Shown here: positions 41,020 through 46,466 of the stretch, piece after piece
Numbering within the stretch: the stretch's first letter is position 1
Layout: the number at the start of each line of letters is the position of its first letter
Assembly (NCBI GenBank): GCA_964481485.1
Contig: CAYZVM010000015.1
Span: 1-46,466, forward strand
Direction: 5' to 3'
DNA length: 46,466 bases
DNA from: M3007 sp964481485
Lineage (GTDB): Bacteria > Bacteroidota > Bacteroidia > Chitinophagales > Saprospiraceae
The notes under the pieces: generated by a model
What the model saw: the letters and a program-made list of their open reading frames with translations, nothing else
What the model was told of the DNA's origin: nothing
The model's database searches: none
Position numbers and translations under genes: made by a program

Positions 41020-41057
41020 TTGGGGTCATTCAGGTAATTAAAAGTCATTGCGTCATT
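41016..41057. repeat. Direct array of GTMATT hexamers
   Basis: GTAATT (41016), GTCATT (41025), GTAATT (41034), GTCATT (41044) and GTCATT (41052): five copies at steps of 9, 9, 10 and 8 nt, filling the gap between the PfpI-like stop and the DUF481 ATG. The phasing resembles that of the GTTTAG arrays at 10423 and 21323. Confidence 0.7.
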
Positions 41058-41062
41058 TGGGT

Positions 41063-41851
41063 ATGAGAAGGTTTGAAAAACTTTGCAAGACGTTGATTTT
41101 CATTTCGATGTGCCAATCCGCTTTCGCCCAGATCAACGAAAGCGACACCTTGCTTTTGCAACACGCCACCGCGCTGACAGGCAGTTTGCAAACGGGCAAC
41201 ATCGAAGCCGCCGCCCTGCGCCTGAAAGCCGATTTCAGCCTCGCACCTTCGCCAGTTTGGGCAGTCAAAATGCAGCATTCGTACCGCTATCAGGAGTTTT
41301 TCGAGCGCAAGGCCGACAGCGATTTTTATAGCCGCAACTTCCTCTACGGCTGGCAGCACCGGCGGGTCTATCCTTTCGCGCTGGCTTTTGTGTCCACGAA
41401 TTTTCGGCGGAAAATTGATTTCCGCTACTTCGCGGGCATCGGCGCGACGTGGCAACTGGTTCGGCAATCCAGCCACACGGTGAAAACGGCGCTGTCGGGC
41501 GTGTACGAATCTACCCGTTTTGACGCGCGTCTTTTCAATTATTCGGAATACGACGGCTCGGAAAAAATCGAAACTTGGCGTGCTACGTTCTGGCTTTTTG
41601 GCAAACACGCACTGCTGAACAAGCATTTGCGCCTTTACTACGAAGCCTTCGTGCAGCCCTCGCTGGAAAGCGGCAACAATTTTCGCTGGCAAACCGAACT
41701 TGGCCTCGAATGGCCGTTTTGGAAAGGACTGAGTTTTACGGCCAACTATGTTTTCACCCACGAAAACATCGTGGTCAGCAATGTGAAACAAGACGACGGG
41801 CTGCTGACATTTGGCATCGCCTACAATGGAAAAGTAAAGTCAACGCCATGA
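41063..41851 (+). CDS. DUF481 family outer-membrane beta-barrel protein
   Basis: A 262-residue outer-membrane protein of the DUF481 type. The signal peptide MRRFEKLCKTLIFISMCQSAFAQ (1-23) is followed by alternating amphipathic strands with aromatic girdle residues: VWAVKMQHSYRYQEFFE, SRNFLYGWQHRRVYPF, YFAGIGATWQLVRQSS, LRLYYEAFVQPSLES, LGLEWPFWKGLSFTANYVF, ending DGLLTFGIAYNGKVKSTP. The start is the ATG at 41063; the frame opens five codons earlier at a TTG. The stop codon overlaps the ATG of the next gene (41848). Ligand unknown. Confidence 0.8.
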   Translation: MRRFEKLCKTLIFISMCQSAFAQINESDTLLLQHATALTGSLQTGNIEAAALRLKADFSLAPSPVWAVKMQHSYRYQEFFERKADSDFYSRNFLYGWQHRRVYPFALAFVSTNFRRKIDFRYFAGIGATWQLVRQSSHTVKTALSGVYESTRFDARLFNYSEYDGSEKIETWRATFWLFGKHALLNKHLRLYYEAFVQPSLESGNNFRWQTELGLEWPFWKGLSFTANYVFTHENIVVSNVKQDDGLLTFGIAYNGKVKSTP

Positions 41852-42174
41852 TTGTCAAATGTTTGTTCAATCCGCTCAAAATCGCTCGTTATCTCCGCAC
41901 AAAGTTGCTGCTCACGGTGGGCGTGTCGTTGGGTGCGTATTTTTTGTTTCAAAATGGGATTGCGCGGGTGGGTTTGCCGTTTTCGGTGGCGGCCATTTTA
42001 GGCTCGGCACTGGCGATTTTTATCGTTTTCCGCAACAACAGCGCCTACGCCCGCTGGTGGGAAGCGAGCGGCGGTAAAGTCGCCGCCCCGAAAATGGATT
42101 TAGGCGATTTTGGCTGGTCGGCTGTCATCATTGATTCTGAGGGAAACAAAGTAGGTTTGCACCAAAACTGGTAA
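41848..42174 (+). pseudogene. Chimaeric remnant: bestrophin N-terminus joined to a VOC (glyoxalase-like) C-terminus
   Basis: A 108-codon frame. Residues 1-71 match the start of a bestrophin-type membrane channel: membrane segments near 20-35 and 46-62 and the family motif FRNNSAYARWWEA (about 60-72). Bestrophins then run for a further 200 residues or more. Here the sequence turns at about residue 72-75 into GGKVAAPKMDLGDFGWSAVI and IDSEGNKVGLHQNW (to 108), the typical last strand-turn-strand of a VOC-superfamily dioxygenase/glyoxalase. Neither half is complete, so a deletion between two formerly separate genes (or an assembly join) is likely. The ATG overlaps the DUF481 stop (ATGA), as in translational coupling, and the next gene starts 18 nt after its stop. 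Confidence 0.7.
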
Positions 42175-42192
42175 AAAAATCCGGCGGCTGCA

Positions 42193-42768
42193 ATGAATAA
42201 AAACCGTATCGAAGCTTTCAGCGATGGTGTCATTGCCATCATTATTACCGTCATGGTATTTGATTTGAAAATCCCGGAAGTTGCGGCGGGCTTTTCGGAA
42301 AAAGATTTGTGGCTGTCACTGTTGGATTTGCTGCCCAAATTAGGTGCTTACACCATGAGTTTTGTGGTACTCGGCATCATGTGGCTCAATCACCACATGA
42401 TGTTCGACCAAGTCCGGCACAGCACATCCAGGTTGGTCTGGTGCAACAATCACCTGCTGTTCTGGATGTCGCTGATTCCGCTGCCGACAGCGTTCTTGGC
42501 TTCGCATCCATTGATGCCACAAGCCTGCATGTTTTACGGCATCGTGCTCGGTGGCTCCGCATTGGCGTTCACGTTGCTGCGCTCTTATGCCGCAGTAGCA
42601 GAATTGATGCCCCACCACCGACGCTACCACAGCAGCAACCTCATTGCCACGGCAGCGTATTTTTCATCGGCACCGCTGGCTTTTATTTCGCCCTACTTAT
42701 CCTACCTGATTTTTATCGCCATCCCTGTCTGGTATTTTTTGCCGGACAAATTGCACCAAACGGATTGA
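42193..42768 (+). CDS. TMEM175 family potassium channel-like protein (DUF1211)
   Basis: A 191-residue inner-membrane protein of the TMEM175 family, bacterial members of which are potassium channels. The family signature is RIEAFSDGVIAIIITVMVFDLKIP (starting at residue 5). The rest contains five further hydrophobic segments: LLPKLGAYTMSFVVLGIMWL, LLFWMSLIPLPTAFLA, ACMFYGIVLGGSALAFTLL, AAYFSSAPLAFISPYLSYLIF and AIPVWYFL. The ATG at 42193 is 18 nt after the chimaeric frame. It is in the same direction as its neighbours, so cotranscription is likely. No accessory domain is fused. Confidence 0.9.
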   Translation: MNKNRIEAFSDGVIAIIITVMVFDLKIPEVAAGFSEKDLWLSLLDLLPKLGAYTMSFVVLGIMWLNHHMMFDQVRHSTSRLVWCNNHLLFWMSLIPLPTAFLASHPLMPQACMFYGIVLGGSALAFTLLRSYAAVAELMPHHRRYHSSNLIATAAYFSSAPLAFISPYLSYLIFIAIPVWYFLPDKLHQTD

Positions 42769-42810
42769 GAAACGAGCAAAACAGCCAATAATTAACAACC
42801 AACACCAACC

Positions 42811-43425
42811 ATGCACATCGCCATCATCGGAACCGGCAACGTCGGCGGCGCACTCGCCGAAAACTGGGCCAACGCAGGCCATACTGTCCACCTCGGCGTC
42901 CGCGATTTGGACAATTTTAAGGGCAAAGAACTGCTCGCGCTGCCCAACGTGACGGCGCACCTGATTGCCGAAGCAGTCGCCCTTTCGGAGGTGGTTTTAA
43001 TCGCCACCACCCCTGCCGCCATTTTTTTGATTTTGGAACAAATTAAAAACGTGGAAGGCAAGGTCATCATAGATGCCACAAACTCCATCAGGGTAGGCCC
43101 CGAACCTTACGCCACCACCTTCGAGGCATTGAAGGATTTGACCAAAGGCGCGCACATCGTGAAGTGCTTCAACACAACGGGTTATGAAAATATGGCGGAT
43201 CCCCGGTACGGCGATGTGGCGCTCGATATGTTCATGGCAGGCAGTTCCGAAAAAGGAAAACAAGTCGCCCGCCAACTTGCGCTCGACGCGGGTTTTGCCG
43301 AATGTTACGACTTCGGCGGCGACGACAAGGCGGCCTTGCTCGAACAATTCGCCCTGTGCTGGATCAACCTCGCCATCATGCAAGGGCAGGGGCGCGGCAT
43401 CGGCTTCAAGGTGCTGCGGCGCTGA
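42811..43425 (+). CDS. NADPH-dependent F420 reductase-like Rossmann protein
   Basis: A 204-residue NAD(P)-binding protein. The Rossmann motif is MHIAIIGTGNVGGALAENWA (GTGNVG at residues 7-12), followed by HTVHLGVRDLDNF, SEVVLIATTPAAIFLIL, KVIIDATNSI (about 83-92) and HIVKCFNTTGYENMADPRYGD. This is the F420_oxidored/pyrroline-reductase-like fold; Bacteroidota members with this pattern are annotated as NADPH-dependent F420 reductases although F420 itself is usually absent. The late helix ALLEQFALCWINLAI is typical. The physiological substrate is unknown. It lies 42 nt after the TMEM175 gene and 73 nt before the STAND gene. Confidence 0.88.
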   Translation: MHIAIIGTGNVGGALAENWANAGHTVHLGVRDLDNFKGKELLALPNVTAHLIAEAVALSEVVLIATTPAAIFLILEQIKNVEGKVIIDATNSIRVGPEPYATTFEALKDLTKGAHIVKCFNTTGYENMADPRYGDVALDMFMAGSSEKGKQVARQLALDAGFAECYDFGGDDKAALLEQFALCWINLAIMQGQGRGIGFKVLRR

Positions 43426-43498
43426 GATGCCGTGCTGAAAAATTTTCCGAAAATTGATTTTTTTGCTTGATTTGTGGCGGCAACCAAAATGAAACGAT

Positions 43499-46141
43499 AT
43501 GCTCAGGCGCTTCAAAAAAGTCATTTTCTCTTCCTCTGCCTTCCTTTCGGGAGTCATTCTTTCGGTTTATATCAACCTCGTCACTACCGACGGAACACCC
43601 GCTTATATTTATGGGGCGTTCGGTTTGCTGGTCGTCGTCGGGGCATACGCCGATTACAAACGGCACCAGAAAGAAGAGGCCAAACAAAAAGCCGACGACA
43701 AGCGCGACAACCGAATGGCTGAACAAGTTGATGAACTTCATGAAAAATTCATTTCCGTTGCCGAGTTCGACCTGCTGCCGAAAGACCGAATGCAAATTTC
43801 CAGCCTGCCCGATTTGCACCCCCACTTCGTAGGCCGCGCTGAAGAACTCGCCTTGCTCGACACCTGCTGGCAAAACCCCTCGGCCAACCTCCTCGAGTTT
43901 GTCGCGCCCGGCGGCACGGGCAAAACCACCCTCGTCACTTGGTGGCTGCTGCACCGCCTGCCTGAGTTAGACGCGCAACCCGACGCGATTTTCGCTTTTT
44001 CCTTTTACAGTCAGGGCACGGGCGACCACCGCCAGAGTTCGTCCGACACCTTTTTCAGCCGCGCCGCCGATTTTTTTGAATTGAAAAACCTGCCCACCGA
44101 CCCCCGCGAACGTGCCCTCACACTCGCCCGCACCATACGCGCCCGCCGCAGCCTGCTTGTGCTCGACGGCATAGAGCCGCTGCAATACCCGCCCGGCCCG
44201 CTCGAAGGCCAGTTGAAAGACCCCGCCCTGCGTTACCTGCTCAAAGAACTGTCCGCAGCGCAGCCCGGCCTCTGCGTCTGCACCACGCGGGTGGCTATCG
44301 GCGACCTCGCGGGCATACAAGCGCCGAGTCACCAAAGCCGCGCAGTGGAAAATCTGGACGAAGCGGCGGGCGTGGATTTGTTGCAAAAAATCGGTGTGCG
44401 CGGCACGGAAAAAGACCTGCGAGCGGCAGTGCGCGAGTACAAAGGCCACGCGCTCGCGCTGCGCTTGCTCGGCAATTACCTGACCGATATCCTCGGCGGC
44501 GATGTGCGGCAGCGCGACCACATCCCGCATCTCAGCGACGACGAAAAATCGGGTGGCCACGCCCGGAGGGTCATGGAGGCGTATGTCAAGTGGTTTGAGG
44601 AAGACGCGGCAAATCAGGCGGTGACTCGAAGTCACCGCCTGACTAAAGCCACATCCCCCGAAGTCGCCCTGCTCCACCTGCTCGGCCTCTTTGACCGCCC
44701 CGCGCCGGTAGCCGCGCTCGATGCCCTACTCGCCGAGCCAGACATAAAAGGGCTCACCGAAGGTCTGCGCATCCTCGACGAGACGCGAATGCGCCGCGCT
44801 TTCAACCACCTGAAAAAACTCGGCCTGCTCTCCGAAAACCCGCTGCCGCCCGGCGAACTGCCCAAAAACCTGCGCCACCTGCCCGCCTTGCGCCACTTGG
44901 ACAGCATAGACGCGCACCCGCTCGTGCGCGAGCACTTCGGGCTGCGGCTCGAAAAAGGCCAGCCCAAGGTATGGCGCGAAGCCAACCTCCGCCTCTTCGA
45001 TTACTACCAAAACCTGCCCGAAAAACACCTACCCGACACCCTCGAAGAAATGGAGCCGCTCTTCCTTGCAATGGCGCATGGGTGTAGGGCGGGAGAGCAG
45101 CAGAAGGCTTTAAATGAGATTTTTGTAGACCGAATAATGAGGGATAAAATGTATGCAGCAAATAGCCTTGGTGCATATGGTTCGGTTTTGACAGCGTTAG
45201 CACACCTATTCGAGAAGGTGTGGTCGCAGCCTTCGCAGAACATGACCAAGGCCGACCAAACCTTCGTATTGAGTTGGACGGGGTTTCTGCTGCGCGGGCT
45301 TGGTAGATTATTCGAGGCAGTAGAGCCGATGAAGGCTGCTGTGGAAAGGAGGGTTAAAGAAAAAGTATGGATAAATGCCTCCCAAAATACCTGCAACCTC
45401 AGCGAACTGTATCTCACACTTGGCCGCCTGCTAGAAGCGGTCAAGTGTGGACGGCAATCTGTGGAATACGCCGACCGGAGTGGGGATAATTTTAGAAAAG
45501 AGACTGACAGATGCAGACTTGCTGACGCCTTACATCAATCCGGCCAACCCGAAGAAGCCTTGCATCGGTTCGAAGAAGCCGAGGTCATGCAGCGAAAAAG
45601 CCGACCAGAGTTTCGTCTTTTGTATTCAGTAAATAGCTATCAGTATTGCGACCTGCTGTTGGGTTTGGGGAAATGGGAGGAAGTTTTGGAGCGAGCGAAA
45701 GAAGGTTTGAAAATTTCAACCATAAACCATCACATTCTGTCAATCGCCCTTGATCATCTTTCCATTGGCCGCGCTTATGCCTTCGCGGCCACCAAAAAAC
45801 CGACAAATGAGTGTATCGAAAGCGCAGAACAGTTTCTGAGTCTGGCCGTCGAAGGTTTGCGACATCGAAATGATCATATACCCAAAGGCCTCCTCGCCCG
45901 CGCCGCCTGGCACCGGCAGTGTGGGCGCTACGCCGAGGCGCACACCGACCTCGCTGAAGTCCTCGACATCGCCGAGAGCGGCCAAATGGGTCTCTATCTC
46001 GCTGACTATCACTTGGAAATGGCTCGCCTCACCCGTGCACAGGGGCAGCACGAGGTGGCAGAACAACACAAAGCCGAGGCGCTCACCCGCATCCGCAAGA
46101 TGGTGTATTTGCGGCGGCTGAAGGAGGCGGAGGAGGTGTAA
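43499..46141 (+). CDS. Membrane-anchored STAND-class ATPase with TPR repeats
   Basis: An 880-residue signal-transducing ATPase. Residues 8-28 and 35-51 are two membrane segments; a charged likely coiled coil (about 53-85, many Lys, Glu, Asp, Gln) links them to the NTPase. The ATPase shows Walker A APGGTGKTT (136-144), Walker B SLLVLDGIE (218-226, Asp223), a CTTR sensor (261-264) and a GHALAL segment (316-321) in the place of the GxPLA motif of NB-ARC/STAND proteins. LHLLGLFDRPA (about 392-402) begins the winged-helix region. From about 580 to 870 repeated helical pairs look like TPRs (LYLTLGRLLEAVKCGRQSVE, QCGRYAEAHTDLAEVLDIAE). Relatives carry TIR or other effectors in front; this one carries a membrane anchor. 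A defence or sensing role is inference. Confidence 0.78.
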   Translation: MLRRFKKVIFSSSAFLSGVILSVYINLVTTDGTPAYIYGAFGLLVVVGAYADYKRHQKEEAKQKADDKRDNRMAEQVDELHEKFISVAEFDLLPKDRMQISSLPDLHPHFVGRAEELALLDTCWQNPSANLLEFVAPGGTGKTTLVTWWLLHRLPELDAQPDAIFAFSFYSQGTGDHRQSSSDTFFSRAADFFELKNLPTDPRERALTLARTIRARRSLLVLDGIEPLQYPPGPLEGQLKDPALRYLLKELSAAQPGLCVCTTRVAIGDLAGIQAPSHQSRAVENLDEAAGVDLLQKIGVRGTEKDLRAAVREYKGHALALRLLGNYLTDILGGDVRQRDHIPHLSDDEKSGGHARRVMEAYVKWFEEDAANQAVTRSHRLTKATSPEVALLHLLGLFDRPAPVAALDALLAEPDIKGLTEGLRILDETRMRRAFNHLKKLGLLSENPLPPGELPKNLRHLPALRHLDSIDAHPLVREHFGLRLEKGQPKVWREANLRLFDYYQNLPEKHLPDTLEEMEPLFLAMAHGCRAGEQQKALNEIFVDRIMRDKMYAANSLGAYGSVLTALAHLFEKVWSQPSQNMTKADQTFVLSWTGFLLRGLGRLFEAVEPMKAAVERRVKEKVWINASQNTCNLSELYLTLGRLLEAVKCGRQSVEYADRSGDNFRKETDRCRLADALHQSGQPEEALHRFEEAEVMQRKSRPEFRLLYSVNSYQYCDLLLGLGKWEEVLERAKEGLKISTINHHILSIALDHLSIGRAYAFAATKKPTNECIESAEQFLSLAVEGLRHRNDHIPKGLLARAAWHRQCGRYAEAHTDLAEVLDIAESGQMGLYLADYHLEMARLTRAQGQHEVAEQHKAEALTRIRKMVYLRRLKEAEEV
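44614..44642. repeat. Perfect 13-bp hairpin inside the STAND gene
   Basis: TCAGGCGGTGACT (44614-44626), loop CGA, AGTCACCGCCTGA (44630-44642). It encodes about residues 372-382 (part of NQAVTRSHRLT), between the end of the NTPase core and the conserved LHLLGLFDRPA. It keeps the frame open, so the protein tolerates or uses it. Confidence 0.8.
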
Positions 46142-46161
46142 TTTTCTCCCTCTTTTCTTTT

Positions 46162-46282
46162 TTGTCATGTTGAACGAAGTGAAACATCTACACAATCCAG
46201 GTTCAACGAAATTCTGCGAAAAACGTGCGACTTCGAGGATGAGGGACGTTGTGTAGGTATTTCACTTCGTTCAACATGACAA
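46162..46282. mobile_element. MITE-like or REP-like inverted repeat
   Basis: The 34-nt left arm (46162-46195, beginning TTGTCATGTTGAACGAAGTG) pairs with the right arm (46249-46282, ending CACTTCGTTCAACATGACAA) with only a few mismatches near the inner end. The 53-nt middle is unrelated and noncoding. Elements with a core resembling GAACGAAGTGAA recur in some bacterial genomes (inference from memory). It lies 20 nt after the STAND gene and may also terminate it. No transposase is visible. Confidence 0.7.
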
Positions 46283-46466
46283 GCGTTTTTTGGGGAGTTT
46301 CAAAGTTTTGCGGCGGTGATACTCGCACATAGGAATAAGTGAAATGCAAGAAAAAGCAGCAATCAATTCAACCAAAACAAAATGAGCCGCCCCGAAACCG
46401 GAACGACCCATTCTAAGTAGTTCTTTGAAATTAGTTTGTATTATTTTTGTGAGATGGGAAGAGTCA
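46283..46466. other. Right end of the window, noncoding
   Basis: About 180 nt without a gene call. TATTTTTG at 46442-46449 is a full TAnnTTTG match 17 nt from the end, preceded by TTTG at 46424-46427, but the spacing is only 14 nt, shorter than the usual 19. It may promote a gene beyond the edge. Confidence 0.35.

Noticed and set aside
43474..43722. An 82-codon frame overlapping the start of the STAND gene
   Set aside because: It starts 25 nt upstream in another frame and has no domain; the STAND frame has the membrane segments and P-loop.
1..46466. tRNA, rRNA, CRISPR array or complete insertion sequence
   Set aside because: Read by eye I found no cloverleaf ending, no regular spacer-repeat array and no transposase. 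The phased hexamer arrays are not CRISPRs, because the words are only 6 nt and the spacers 3-4 nt.

Overview
The window looks like a piece of a draft Bacteroidota chromosome, most likely Saprospiria-like (inference). The sequence evidence is: GldH, a type IX secretion system (T9SS) plug protein and a PorE-like protein; seven secreted proteins ending in the x-P-N-P C-terminal sorting domain of T9SS cargo; promoter-like TTTG/TAnnTTTG boxes; and little sign of Shine-Dalgarno sequences. Two runs of exactly 100 N (3782-3881 and 19175-19274) are scaffold gaps of unknown true length. I see no tRNA, rRNA, CRISPR array or intact insertion sequence.

Layout. 1-2024 is NAD-dependent DNA ligase (minus strand, cut by the left edge), divergent from a Uma2-type nuclease. 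After a lipoprotein and a gap come a POT-family peptide transporter and two secreted T9SS cargo proteins (a multidomain adhesin-like protein and a CotH-family protein). From 18965 down to 10538 all genes are on the minus strand: a cargo protein, then a tight PorE-like / methyltransferase / gldH cluster, a GH42-like secreted hydrolase and the T9SS plug protein. 19288-28864 is mixed housekeeping and envelope genes: YceI, ribosomal protein L19, a dihydrofolate-reductase-like enzyme, two lipoproteins, an AraC regulator, a cargo protein, an ECF sigma factor, a secreted esterase and a YdcF-type protein. 28962-29274 is the broken N-terminus of a NACHT-type protein, followed by a 1870-residue PKD-type cargo protein in visibly more A/T-rich DNA. 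clpB, another cargo protein and an HxlR regulator follow. 40285-46141 is a plus-strand run: PfpI-like protein, DUF481 outer-membrane protein, a bestrophin/VOC chimaeric remnant, a TMEM175-type channel, an F420-reductase-like enzyme and an 880-residue membrane-anchored STAND ATPase with TPR-like repeats.

How the genes work together. The clearest theme is the T9SS: PorE-like, GldH and plug are machinery or accessory parts, and seven genes encode probable substrates. The 40285-46141 run, divergent from a cysteine-free HxlR regulator, may be a regulated stress or defence module, but that is inference.

Most worth following up: (1) arrays of a hexamer repeated every 9-10 nt in intergenic DNA (inverted GTTTAG/CTAAAC arrays at 10423-10533 and 21323-21434, and a direct GTMATT array at 41016-41057); (2) an identically spaced 56-nt block upstream of the ECF sigma gene and upstream of a lipoprotein gene 3.2 kb away; (3) the membrane-anchored STAND/TPR protein, with a perfect 13-bp hairpin encoded inside a linker; (4) the bestrophin/VOC chimaera; (5) the NACHT remnant beside the giant cargo gene.
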